A stretch of DNA of 49,235 nucleotides from Candidatus Achromatium palustre (GTDB lineage: Bacteria; Pseudomonadota; Gammaproteobacteria; Chromatiales; Chromatiaceae): assembly GCA_001044195.1 (NCBI GenBank), contig LFCU01000038.1:1-49235 (forward strand), in the 5' to 3' direction. Shown here piece by piece: positions 1 to 9,023 of this stretch. The position numbers were made by a program, and so were the translations under genes. Every line of letters starts with the position of its first letter. Positions within the stretch are counted from its first letter, which is position 1. The notes beneath the pieces were generated by a model that had not been told where the DNA came from, searched no databases, and saw only the letters and a program-made list of their open reading frames with translations.

Positions 1-150
1 TAGTACTTTAGAGCACTTTCTGCTTAACTAAATCCCATCTTTCTAGGGGGGGGGCAAATATCAATTTTGTGTTAATTTGGGTTCTTTGAGGAGGTGAAAA
101 TAAATTTTATTTGCCTATCAAAATGTTAGGTAAGGGGGAACTTTTGACTG

Positions 151-231
151 TCCAGTTAACACTTTTTTCTGGCAATCCAGGAGCGATAGGCTTGAACTCA
201 CAAAAGTGTAAACTGGGTAATGAAGGATGCC
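151..231. repeat. Degenerate element A arm, inserted in or next to element D
   Basis: The right arm ends with the element A terminus (TGAAGGATGCC at 221-231). The stretch AAAAGTGTAAACTGG is mirrored by CCAGTTAACACTTTT at about 153-167, so most of this piece can fold back on itself. The outer left terminus (GGCATCCTTCA) is missing. It abuts a truncated copy of element D exactly where that element should continue, so A probably landed in D and later lost flanking sequence. Confidence 0.5.
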
Positions 232-321
232 TTAAAACTTAACTTATTAATTTCCAAAGAATTGATGTAAAGTGTTGTTTTCGATAAAATAAAGGTTTTA
301 TTTGGTAATCTGACAAAGTAG
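232..321 (-). mobile_element. Truncated copy of element D (90 of 103 bp)
   Basis: The reverse complement matches the complete element at 48838-48940 with a few substitutions. It starts at the terminal inverted repeat CTACTTTGTCA (position 321 downward) and stops 13 bases short of the other end, where an element A arm begins. It sits inside a Uma2-family gene and is the last of three interruptions in that gene. Confidence 0.7.
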
Positions 322-364
322 AACTAAGCTACTAGGATAAACACACACATCAGGTATGAGTTCA

Positions 365-537
365 CTCGATGTTCAAAAGTTAGAAAATGCTTATATACTT
401 AAATATCTTGGAATTACATATTTTAATTAGGTTTTTACTTGATTAGCTCTACGTAATGTTTTATACGTTATATCCCATAGAAGCCTTATAGCGTAAGGAA
501 TTAGAATATTACCTAATACTAACTTTTGAGCATAGAG
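365..537. mobile_element. Element E copy 1 (173-bp MITE-like) with AGTTCA target duplication
   Basis: The left end CTCGATGTTCAAAAGTTAG is mirrored by a right end reading CTAACTTTTGAGCATAGAG, an imperfect inverted repeat of about 19 bp. The flanks 359-364 and 538-543 are both AGTTCA. The inside is AT-rich with no long reading frame, as in a non-autonomous miniature inverted-repeat element. A second copy lies at 31150-31455. Confidence 0.75.
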
Positions 538-630
538 AGTTCATCTTTAGCTTTAATGTTGAATTGACTTAAATCTATCTTACTTGCATCTAAACTTAAT
601 TCAACAAATGGTGTAAATCGCTCATCATTG

Positions 631-759
631 GGCATCCTTCACTTTAACGGAAAAGTAGTGAACAATTTAAATTTTTGTGACGCGAAGCGTCGCCAACTGC
701 ATTCCCACGCAGAGCGTGGGAACGATACTTCAAAGTGTAAACTGGAAATGAAGGATGCC
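631..759. mobile_element. Element A (129-bp MITE) with 8-bp target duplication
   Basis: The terminal inverted repeats are GGCATCCTTCA and TGAAGGATGCC, perfect over 11 bp and extended imperfectly inward. Flanking 8-bp direct repeats CATCATTG lie at 623-630 and 760-767. The interior holds the palindrome TTCCCACGCAGAGCGTGGGAA and a smaller one around GACGCGAAGCGTC. There is no coding capacity. A copy identical over all 129 bp ends the window at 49107-49235. The insertion interrupts a Uma2 gene. Confidence 0.9.
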
Positions 760-946
760 CATCATTGAATAACATACTTGCTATCTTAGTTTGCACAAAA
801 CTGTGATTTCTTGATGGCATGTCATATACCTTATAATCTTGATATTCAGTCTCTTCCAATTCTATTAACTCTGTCATAATCTATTTTTTTGGTTATTGCG
901 TCCTACCGTTAGATGATCATATATTGATTTACACGATTAACTTGGC

Positions 947-1072
947 ACTGGTTCAGTCTAATTCATCAACTAAAATTATGTTATTTAAAACAATTTTTAC
1001 TATGCTATCCTCTAAAATCGTCTCAAAATTTTATCCTAGAGATAGTGTGATAGTGTCAATTTAAAAAATTTG
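947..1072 (+). mobile_element. Element C partial copy
   Basis: Starts with the terminal repeat ACTGGTTCAGTCT and closely follows the first 126 bp of the complete copy at 37331-37547. Similarity stops after a run ending AAAAAATTTG, so the right half is missing. Confidence 0.75.
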
Positions 1073-1550
1073 TTTGATTTGTTGTACTGGTCGTTGTCCA
1101 AAGATTAGTAGTTTTTGATTCATAAATACTATTATTTCAAGAGTTGTATCACTAACCTTTTGACCACTACTATTGTATTGTTTGATGTAAAAACATAAAA
1201 ATTTGGCAATTACAGATATAATTCACACAAGATCATTAATTTTATATGTGCGATTACGCTACAGTTAATCGTACCTAATAGAACTACCCATTTTGCCGCG
1301 CTATAGTAAGCTTTAGTAAAATGTGTTATAGATAAATCAGGTTGTCTACTACCTATCAATTTTATACTTAATGATGCGCTGAGGAACGAATCGCATAAAT
1401 CTCATTAGCTTAAAACGATAGGTTTCTCTGTGGCACTACCCATCTTAACATGTAAACTAATAGGTGGTGAGAAGATTGCCAAAAGGATGGCAAAAACACA
1501 CGATACTTTTGAAATTAATTCCATACCAAATAAATCAGGATAAATTTTAG
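1073..1550. other. AT-rich spacer upstream of gyrA
   Basis: No convincing reading frame or RNA gene is visible. A stretch at about 1372-1396 (GATGCGCTGAGGAACGAATCGCAT) is a degenerate half of the palindrome found complete after gyrA at 7075-7159. The gyrA promoter should lie here, but no pair of boxes stands out. Confidence 0.5.
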
Positions 1551-4500
1551 ATGGCCGATTTTGCAAAAGAAATCCTGGATGTTAATTTAGAAGACGAAAT
1601 GCGGCATTCCTATCTGGATTATGCGATGAGCGTAATCGTAGGACGTGCCCTTCCAGACGTTCGAGATGGCCTTAAACCTGTACATCGGCGCGTTCTATAC
1701 GCTATGAACGAATTGGGCAATGATTGGAATAAACCCTACAAAAAATCTGCCAGAATAGTCGGTGACTGCTTTGTCAAGGGAGCCTTAGTACATACTGAAG
1801 CTGGCCTACAACCTATTGAAGATATTGAACCAGGAACCCAAGTCCAATTACCAGACGGTAAGTTAAGTCCGGTCATACAGACCTTTACTAATCCGCCATC
1901 CCCAGTAATCAAAGTAAAATTAACAAATGGTTATACATTTACTGTTACTCCAGGGCAATTATTTAGGATTTTGCAAGAGGATTTTTCTCCAAGTTGGGAA
2001 AAGGCTAAACAATTGGACATCGGACAGAAGATTTTAGTCACTAATCCTCGCGCCCTAAGTCCTGGAGATGCCCATCCTCAGGCTAAACAAAATAGCCTAG
2101 CTTATGTGCTTGGTTTATTAATAGCTGAAGGGTATTTGATAGATCGAGGACATTCACGTCATGTTGGCATTAATATGGTTGATCGGGAACCTTTGGAGTT
2201 CCTCTACGAATTTTGTATAAATGAGAAAATATCAGTTAGTCAAAGCGAGGTCATACCATCTTGTGCTCATTACCGCTTACAACAATATTTACGTATCAAC
2301 GGCCTAGATGAGGCTTATGAAGTTTGTCAGCATACCTCACAATACAAACAGGTTCCAAATTGGATTTTAGCTGACCGCCGTTTATTCGGTCCTTTTCTAG
2401 CCGGGTTTATTGATGGTGATGGGTATTTACGCGCTGTACGTTCCAAACGTGAGATTGTATTTACCTCCGCTTCAGAAAAATTATTGATCCAAATGCAGGC
2501 TATGCTAGCTGATACTGGGTTGCATTCTTGTCTTACTTGTGAAGATTTTAGCTCCAAAAGCTATGGTGAGAACTCTCTGCCTCGCTATAATCTATGGATA
2601 AGTGGCCAAGATGCTTCTCAGCTAGCTACATTGATATACCCTTATCTTAAAATTTCAAGCAAAAAGGCTGCCGCATTACGAATGCTGGAATGGGAAGGAT
2701 GTACTCTCAATAGCTTTTCTGAACGTATTCCAGGACGCAAGATTTTTGAAGAATTGAGCCGCTGCCATTTAGGAGCTGGTTGGTATAAAGACCAAAATGG
2801 CAATAAATTCCGGGCTGAAATCTGTTATCCCGATGGTAGCAAAATTCGTTATGAGGCTACATGGAATCGAGATCTATCGTTTCGGCAGATAGAAGAATGG
2901 GGCATTTTAGCAAAATTAGAACGTATAGGTTCTAAATTAGTGCCTAATTTACGCCATTTAATCAACACATATCGACTTGTTGAAATTGCTGAGGTGCTAG
3001 ACACTGGAGAAACCGCAGAGACCTACGATATTCAAATTGCCAATCCTAACCACGAATTTTTAGTACAAGGGTGCGCAGTACACAACTGTATTGGTAAATA
3101 CCACCCGCACGGCGATACTGCCGTATATGATACTATAGTACGTATGGCCCAACCATTTTCCATGCGCTATATGCCTATAGATGGCCAAGGGAATTTTGGA
3201 TGCTTTACGGGGGATACTAAGATTACTTTAGCGGATGGTTCAGAAAAAAGCTTTGTGGAACTAGCTAAACTACCTCCCGATCAAGTATTTTATGTTTATT
3301 CTGTCAATAAAAAAGGCAACATTGTAATTGGTGCAGGTTGTCATTCACGAATAACTCGTAAAAACGCTGAATTATTGGAATTAACGCTAGACAATGGTTC
3401 AATTATACGTTGTACAGCTGATCACCGCTTTATGTTACGTGATGGCAGCTATAAAGAAGCACAAAATTTGACTTCAGAAGATAGCTTAATGCCAGGATAT
3501 TTTGATGCTGCTCCAGTAAAAACAGGCCTAAATAAATATTTACGTATTTTTCAGCCCAATTTAGGAAAATACGAATTTGTTCATTATTTAGCAGATCAAT
3601 TCAATGAGGCTAAAGGGCAAGCAAAAAGTTTTAATGGTGCTTTTGTCCGTCATCATAAAGATTTCAATCGTTGGAATAATAATCCATCCAATATTGAGCG
3701 TATGGATTTTATTGATCATTTGCATTTACACGCTAAACAGATTCAGTATTTATGGAAAGATGATAATTTTCGTGCTGCACAAAAGCAAGGGGTACAACGA
3801 TATTACGCTGAAAATCCAGACGTATTAGAACAACGTCGAGTACGTTTTATAGCCCAAAATAAATCTCCTACATTTCGTAGAAAAAATGGTCAACGCCTTT
3901 CGCAAAAAATGCAACGCTATTACGCTCAACATCCTGATGCAGCTAAAGCAATTTCGCAACGTATGAAAACTCTATGGCAAGATACTGATTATCAAGCAAA
4001 GATGCGTAAGGCTTTAAAAGGACTAAATAAAAGGCCACTTAGTCCCACCGAACAAGCACGAGTTACCAAAATCATTTCTCAAAAAAGTAGAGCTATGTGG
4101 AGTGATACTAAAAAACGTAAAGCTATTAGTACCGCAATTAAACAAGCACTGTCTGATTCTAGTGTAAGAGAAAAGCTCCGTCATAATGCACAAAGACTGT
4201 GGCAAACCACTGAATATCGTGCTAAATTTTCCCAAAGCCATTTTTCATTAATGGCTAAAAAGGCTTGGGAAAATCCACAAAATTATCATCTACACCGTAA
4301 CAAAATTGCAAATCAATGGCAAGATGTTGGTTTTCGTCAGGCTCAAAAAAAAGGGGTTAAAGCAAGTAATTTTCGTAGAATGCACGAAAATCCAAATATG
4401 ATGAAACAACTTAGTGCTCAGGCACAAAAGGCATTGAGAAATAATTGGCGTGATCCTGAATATAAAACTCAAATCATGCGCCAAAAGATTGCTGGTTATA

Positions 4501-7043
4501 TGCAACGCTTGATTAATACCTTTCCACTACAGGAAATTACACCTGAGCTATATGAAACCCAACGTAACCAAAATTGGATACCATGTTTATCAAAGGCACT
4601 TTGTTATTTTTCTAATTTTCAGCAGATGTTAGAAGCTGGACGCAATTATAATCACCGTATTATTACTAAACGCTATTTATCGGAATTAGTTGATACGTAT
4701 GATATTACAGTTTCGGAACATCATAATTTCTTATTATCTGCTGGTGTTTTTGTACATAATTCTGTGGATGGTGATTCACCTGCCGCGATGAGATACACTG
4801 AAATACGACTAGCGCGTATTGCTCATGAATTGTTGACCGATTTAGATCAGGATACTGTAGATTTTATTCCTAACTATGATGAATCCGAACGCGAACCCAC
4901 AGTACTACCATCGAAACTGCCTAACCTCCTAATCAATGGCTCTACAGGAATCGCTGTGGGCATGGCAACCAATATTCCGCCACATAATCTAGGAGAGGTG
5001 ATTGATGCCTGCATAGCTGTTATTGACACACCTGAGATTAGTATTAAAGACCTGATGCAGCATCTACCAGGGCCAGATTTTCCTACGGCTGGCGTGATTA
5101 ACGGTGCTTCAGGTATTCATGAAGCCTATCATACCGGACGTGGTCGTATCTATCTACGCGCTAAAGCCCGGATTGAAGAAGATGCCAAACAGCATCGCGA
5201 AGTTATCATAATTGACGAACTGCCATATCAAGTCAACAAAGCTAGACTATTAGAACGTATTGGCGAATTGATTCGCGAAAAAAAGCTCGAAGGCATTTCC
5301 GAAGTACGTGATGAATCTGATAAAGACGGCTTACGTGTAGTTATAGAGCTAAAACGTGGCGAATTAGGAGAGATAGTTCTAAATAACCTGTATCAACATA
5401 CCCAATTACAGACCGTATTTGGAATTAATATAGTTGCTTTAGTAGATGGCCAACCGCGTACCCTCAATTTAGTCCAGCTTTTAAAATACTTTTTACGCCA
5501 TCGCCAAGAAGTAGTTACCAGACGCACCCTATTTAAACTTAAGAAAGCCCAAGAACGCGCCCACGTTTTAGAAGGTCTAGCCATTGCCCTAGCTAACATG
5601 GATCCGGTGATCGCGCTTATTAAAGCTGCCCCCAGTCCTGCTGCGGCTAAGAAACAATTATTAGCTACCACTTGGCAACCTGGTGCAATAGTAAATTTAT
5701 TAGCCCGCACTGGCACTGAATATACTAGACCTGATGATTTAGAAGCTGGATGTGGTTTATTAGAAGATGGCTATCACTTAAGTATAGCCCAAGCCCAAGC
5801 TATTTTAGATCTGCGCCTGCATAGGCTTACAGGTTTAGAACATGATAAGATTATTCAAGAATTTGAAGATATATTAGACAAGATTCAAGGATTATTAAAT
5901 ATAGTATCTAGCCCAGACCATCTAATGCAAGTAATCCGCAACGAATTGCTAGAATTACGCAGTCAATATACAGATCCACGGCGCACTGGCATTGAATCTA
6001 CCCAACAAGATTTAGCTATAGAAGACCTAATTACTCCAGAAGATATGGTAGTAACCCTATCCCACGCAGGTTATGCCAAATCCCAGCCAGTAACTCAATA
6101 TCAAGCTCAAAAACGTGGCGGCAAAGGTAAAGTAGCAACTACCACTAAAGATGAAGACTTTATCGACAAATTATTTATCGCCAACACCCATGATACTATA
6201 CTGTGCTTTTCTAGTGTTGGCAAAGTTTACTGGCTTAAGGTTCATGAATTACCTCAAGCAGGGCGCAATGCACGCGGTCGCCCCATCGTTAATCTATTGC
6301 CCTTAGAGACTAATGAACGCATCAATGCAGTTTTGCCAATACATGAATACCAAGAAGGCATATTTGTATTCATGGCTACCAGTAATGGAACCGTAAAAAA
6401 GACACCCTTGTTGGATTTTTCACGACCTTTAGCGCGTGGCATTATCGCGCTAAATTTACGTGATAACGACAAACTTATTGGAGTCGCCTTAACTGACGGT
6501 AATCAAGAAATCATGCTTTTTGCATCTAATGGCAAAGTAGTACGGTTTCCTGAATCTCAGGTACGAACTGTAAGCAGAACTGCAAGTGGGGTACGGGGCA
6601 TGAAATTAGCTGAAGATGCACAAGTAATTGCCTTGCTGATAGCAACAGATCCAGGTTCTATATTGATGGCCACAGCTAATGGTTATGGTAAGCGCACTGC
6701 AATAGATCAATTTACACCGCATAATCGTGGTGGTCAGGGCATGATAGGGATTCGTACTAATGAGCGTAATGGTGCTCAAGTTGGAGCTATATTAGTCCAA
6801 GAGGATGATGAGATTATGCTGATTAGTGATGGTGGTACTTTAGTACGTACTAAAGTAGCATCTGTAAGACTTATGGGACGTGCTACTCAGGGAGTGCGCT
6901 TAATTAATCTCACCGAACAAGAGAAGTTGGCAGGGTTAGCACGTATAGAAGCCGACACTATAGATACAGAAACCATAACTATAGATACACCAACTATAAC
7001 TATAGATACACAAGTGGATGCTAGTGATCTTGAAGCTTCATAA
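1551..7043 (+). CDS. gyrA: DNA gyrase subunit A precursor containing two inteins
   Basis: GyrA forms the cleavage and DNA-wrapping subunit of gyrase, which introduces negative supercoils. The start has AGGA about 10 bases upstream, and residues 1-72 align with E. coli GyrA without gaps. The extein segments are residues 1-72, 513-550 and 1071-1830. Together they give 870 residues, close to the usual length of about 875. The catalytic tyrosine is in MRYTE (Y1082, equivalent to E. coli Y122). The quinolone region reads HPHGDTAVYD, with Thr at the E. coli Ser83 position. The C-terminal wrapping domain has the GyrA box QKRGGKG. The C-terminus carries a short TIDT-type repeated acidic tail. Residues 73-512 and 551-1070 are inteins, so activity depends on two protein splicing events. 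Confidence 0.97.
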   Translation: MADFAKEILDVNLEDEMRHSYLDYAMSVIVGRALPDVRDGLKPVHRRVLYAMNELGNDWNKPYKKSARIVGDCFVKGALVHTEAGLQPIEDIEPGTQVQLPDGKLSPVIQTFTNPPSPVIKVKLTNGYTFTVTPGQLFRILQEDFSPSWEKAKQLDIGQKILVTNPRALSPGDAHPQAKQNSLAYVLGLLIAEGYLIDRGHSRHVGINMVDREPLEFLYEFCINEKISVSQSEVIPSCAHYRLQQYLRINGLDEAYEVCQHTSQYKQVPNWILADRRLFGPFLAGFIDGDGYLRAVRSKREIVFTSASEKLLIQMQAMLADTGLHSCLTCEDFSSKSYGENSLPRYNLWISGQDASQLATLIYPYLKISSKKAAALRMLEWEGCTLNSFSERIPGRKIFEELSRCHLGAGWYKDQNGNKFRAEICYPDGSKIRYEATWNRDLSFRQIEEWGILAKLERIGSKLVPNLRHLINTYRLVEIAEVLDTGETAETYDIQIANPNHEFLVQGCAVHNCIGKYHPHGDTAVYDTIVRMAQPFSMRYMPIDGQGNFGCFTGDTKITLADGSEKSFVELAKLPPDQVFYVYSVNKKGNIVIGAGCHSRITRKNAELLELTLDNGSIIRCTADHRFMLRDGSYKEAQNLTSEDSLMPGYFDAAPVKTGLNKYLRIFQPNLGKYEFVHYLADQFNEAKGQAKSFNGAFVRHHKDFNRWNNNPSNIERMDFIDHLHLHAKQIQYLWKDDNFRAAQKQGVQRYYAENPDVLEQRRVRFIAQNKSPTFRRKNGQRLSQKMQRYYAQHPDAAKAISQRMKTLWQDTDYQAKMRKALKGLNKRPLSPTEQARVTKIISQKSRAMWSDTKKRKAISTAIKQALSDSSVREKLRHNAQRLWQTTEYRAKFSQSHFSLMAKKAWENPQNYHLHRNKIANQWQDVGFRQAQKKGVKASNFRRMHENPNMMKQLSAQAQKALRNNWRDPEYKTQIMRQKIAGYMQRLINTFPLQEITPELYETQRNQNWIPCLSKALCYFSNFQQMLEAGRNYNHRIITKRYLSELVDTYDITVSEHHNFLLSAGVFVHNSVDGDSPAAMRYTEIRLARIAHELLTDLDQDTVDFIPNYDESEREPTVLPSKLPNLLINGSTGIAVGMATNIPPHNLGEVIDACIAVIDTPEISIKDLMQHLPGPDFPTAGVINGASGIHEAYHTGRGRIYLRAKARIEEDAKQHREVIIIDELPYQVNKARLLERIGELIREKKLEGISEVRDESDKDGLRVVIELKRGELGEIVLNNLYQHTQLQTVFGINIVALVDGQPRTLNLVQLLKYFLRHRQEVVTRRTLFKLKKAQERAHVLEGLAIALANMDPVIALIKAAPSPAAAKKQLLATTWQPGAIVNLLARTGTEYTRPDDLEAGCGLLEDGYHLSIAQAQAILDLRLHRLTGLEHDKIIQEFEDILDKIQGLLNIVSSPDHLMQVIRNELLELRSQYTDPRRTGIESTQQDLAIEDLITPEDMVVTLSHAGYAKSQPVTQYQAQKRGGKGKVATTTKDEDFIDKLFIANTHDTILCFSSVGKVYWLKVHELPQAGRNARGRPIVNLLPLETNERINAVLPIHEYQEGIFVFMATSNGTVKKTPLLDFSRPLARGIIALNLRDNDKLIGVALTDGNQEIMLFASNGKVVRFPESQVRTVSRTASGVRGMKLAEDAQVIALLIATDPGSILMATANGYGKRTAIDQFTPHNRGGQGMIGIRTNERNGAQVGAILVQEDDEIMLISDGGTLVRTKVASVRLMGRATQGVRLINLTEQEKLAGLARIEADTIDTETITIDTPTITIDTQVDASDLEAS
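1767..3086 (+). other. GyrA intein 1 (440 aa, LAGLIDADG type)
   Basis: The intein starts at Cys73 of the precursor and ends at His-Asn512, with Cys513 as the +1 residue. It lies between the positions of E. coli Asp72 and Val73; the host Val is replaced by the splicing Cys. Two dodecapeptide endonuclease motifs are visible: YVLGLLIAEGYL (about residues 185-196) and FLAGFIDGDGYL (about 282-293). The C-terminal splicing blocks read YDIQIANPNHEFL and CAVHN. The block B position, usually T-x-x-H, reads T-P-G-Q (Gln136), so the usual helper histidine is missing. Splicing is inferred from the intact extein sequence, not shown. Confidence 0.93.
3201..4760 (+). other. GyrA intein 2 (520 aa, HNH type with repeated modules)
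   Basis: The intein starts at Cys551 (CFTGDTKITLADG), ends at His-Asn1070, and is followed by Ser1071. It lies between the equivalents of E. coli Gly110 and Ser111, just before the catalytic region. Block B is canonical (TADH) and the end reads TYDITVSEHHNFLL then VFVHN. The centre holds an HNH-type nuclease motif, RHHKDFNRWNNNPSNIERM (about 700-718), with further His at 723, 725 and 727. It is followed by about ten short repeats of the style AxxxWxDxxYRxKM, rich in Lys and Arg, like nuclease-associated DNA-binding modules. The insertion site and nuclease differ from intein 1, so the two were acquired independently. Confidence 0.92.
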
Positions 7044-7074
7044 GGCTATTTTGTTACCGTTTTGTGTGTAGGAT

Positions 7075-7159
7075 GTAGGATGCGCTGAGGCACGAAGCGC
7101 ATCATCCATGATAATCAAGATAGAATAATTGATGCGCTTCGTACCTCAGCGCATCCTAC
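7075..7159. repeat. Long palindrome between convergent gyrA and recJ
   Basis: The arms GTAGGATGCGCTGAGGCACG (7075 on) and its near-complement ending CCTCAGCGCATCCTAC at 7159 form an imperfect stem of almost 30 bp. It lies between two convergent stop codons and could stop transcription from both sides. It belongs to a dispersed repeat type; a half copy lies at about 1372. Confidence 0.7.
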
Positions 7160-7211
7160 GTGCTGTTGATTTTTGGTTAGCAGTTCTACAAATTTCTATA
7201 AAATTGTGACC

Positions 7212-8933
7212 TTAAATTGGTTGTAAATGTTCCACTATTAATTGTGGCGTTTCTTGACCCATATATTCATTTACATCCAGTTGATATACTATATAGATCC
7301 ATTCCGATTCTACTAAAGACTCTCCCCAATGAAACGCAATAGCGTCTATACTCGCAATATTAGAATACTGATTGGTTTTATACTCAGATTCCATTTCTAA
7401 CTTAAGTTTTAAATGCACTTTACCTACCAAATATTGAGATACTATCCGAAATCGCCCCTCAAACAACGGTGGTGGAAATCCTTGTCCCCAAGGCCCTGCA
7501 TAACGCAATAATCTAGCCATATCAATATTCATTTCAGATTTATGTAAACAACCATCAGTTACAATCTCAGCACCTGGTAAAGTACCATCTAAATATCGAT
7601 ATACTGTCGCCTCGAATACTTTCTGAAATGCCGATAACATGCTGAGATTTAAAGTTAAACCCGCCGCCATTGCATGACCACCATAACGTAACAGCATATT
7701 TGGATACCGACTATTAATATCGGCTAATAGATCCCGTATATGAATCTCTGGAATAGAACGCGCTGATCCTTTTACAATTCCAGCTTCGCTTAAAGCAAGA
7801 GCAATAACCGGACGTTGATACAGTTCTTTAAGACGCGATGCCAAAATCCCTATCACTCCCTGATGCCAATTCTCGTCATATAAGCATAGACCATAAGGCA
7901 GTTCACCATCTAGCACAATCCCATCCAAAACTGACATGGCCTGTTTTTGCATTTGATTTTCAATCGCACGGCGTTCCTGATTAAGCTCCTGGAGTGCGGT
8001 GGCATACTCCAACGCCTGTTTTAAATCATCACACAATAGACATTCTATGCCTAATTGCATATCCGTAAGTCGCCCGGCAGCATTTAGACGTGGCCCCACT
8101 GTAAATGCTAAATCTTGCGCTGTGACTCTATTAGCCTGGCGTTTAGCTACTTGCAACAAGGCCGTTATTCCAGGACGACATTTCCCAGTACGAATGCGTT
8201 GCAATCCATGATTAACTAAAATACGATTGTTATAATCCAAAGGCACTAAATCAGCAACCGTGCCTAAAGCCACTAGATCTAAGTATGCAGCTATATCGAA
8301 ATTAGGCTGGATTAAGCGTCGTAGTACCGCCATTAGATAAAATGCTACTCCAACTCCAGCGGTATGTTTAGCTATAAAGCTGTTTCCAGGTATGTTAGGG
8401 TTTACAATTGCATGAGCATGAGGTAATGTGCCGCTTGGTAAATGGTGATCGGTAATGATGACTGGTAAATTTAATTCTTGGGCTTTGGCAATGCCTGCAA
8501 AGCTGGTAATTCCAGAATCTACGGTCATAATTAAATCGCTTCCATTGCTTGCTGCCTGTTCTACCAATTCCGGTGCTAGTCCATAGCCCATAGTGAAACG
8601 ATTGGGGATCAGAAAATCGACCTTACATCCACCCAATGCTTTTAGAATTAGCACACTCAACGCACTAGCTGTGGCACCATCCGCATCATAATCCCCTATA
8701 ACTGTGATATGTTTTTTATTAGCTATGGTATATGCCAATAAGTTTGCAGCCGCTGTAACCCCATCTAGATTGTGTGGTGGTAACAAGTGACATAATCTTA
8801 GATCTAGCTCTTTTTCAGTACGGATACCTCGTGCTAGATATATACGTCGCAGTAGTGATGGTATCGAGTTTAATAGGGTATCTGCTATTTGAGGGATTGG
8901 GCGTTGTACAATACGAGGTACTAATGATTGCAT
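7212..8933 (-). CDS. recJ: Single-stranded-DNA-specific exonuclease RecJ
   Basis: RecJ degrades single-stranded DNA 5' to 3' in RecF-pathway recombination and mismatch repair. The 573 residues match the family length. DHH phosphoesterase motifs are visible: VIGDYDADGATA (about residues 78-89), VDSGITSF, and ITDHHLPSG with the DHH triad. The DHHA1 motif RYGGHAMAAGLTL (about 416-428) is followed by the C-terminal OB-fold region. All catalytic Asp and His residues appear intact. It runs convergent to gyrA and is separated from it by a palindrome. No other recombination gene is adjacent. Confidence 0.95.
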   Translation of the reverse strand: MQSLVPRIVQRPIPQIADTLLNSIPSLLRRIYLARGIRTEKELDLRLCHLLPPHNLDGVTAAANLLAYTIANKKHITVIGDYDADGATASALSVLILKALGGCKVDFLIPNRFTMGYGLAPELVEQAASNGSDLIMTVDSGITSFAGIAKAQELNLPVIITDHHLPSGTLPHAHAIVNPNIPGNSFIAKHTAGVGVAFYLMAVLRRLIQPNFDIAAYLDLVALGTVADLVPLDYNNRILVNHGLQRIRTGKCRPGITALLQVAKRQANRVTAQDLAFTVGPRLNAAGRLTDMQLGIECLLCDDLKQALEYATALQELNQERRAIENQMQKQAMSVLDGIVLDGELPYGLCLYDENWHQGVIGILASRLKELYQRPVIALALSEAGIVKGSARSIPEIHIRDLLADINSRYPNMLLRYGGHAMAAGLTLNLSMLSAFQKVFEATVYRYLDGTLPGAEIVTDGCLHKSEMNIDMARLLRYAGPWGQGFPPPLFEGRFRIVSQYLVGKVHLKLKLEMESEYKTNQYSNIASIDAIAFHWGESLVESEWIYIVYQLDVNEYMGQETPQLIVEHLQPI

Positions 8934-9023
8934 TTTGGAATAATTTGATTAAATAGGATGGGTAGAGTTCAAATGGGAACCCACCATTTGAGATGAATGG
9001 AAATGATGCGCTTTGTTTAGGGT

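Larger units (their letters stand above)
322..877 (-). pseudogene. Uma2-family (DUF820) gene broken by three mobile elements
   Basis: Reading from 877 leftward, the start encodes MTELIELEETEYQDYKVYDM and then MPSRNHSFVQTKIASMLFND, typical of the N-terminus of Uma2 restriction-endonuclease-like proteins. Element A (631-759) interrupts it, flanked by CATCATTG duplications. Removing it with one duplication gives an in-frame continuation, ERFTPFVELSLDASKIDLSQ. Element E (365-537), flanked by AGTTCA, interrupts next; removing it continues in frame as KAKDELIPDVCVYPSS, which matches the family's conserved KxDE-xPD-hCVY segment. Element D then cuts the gene at 321 and no further Uma2 sequence follows. 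As it stands the gene cannot make a functional nuclease. The family call is by motif recognition. Confidence 0.8.
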
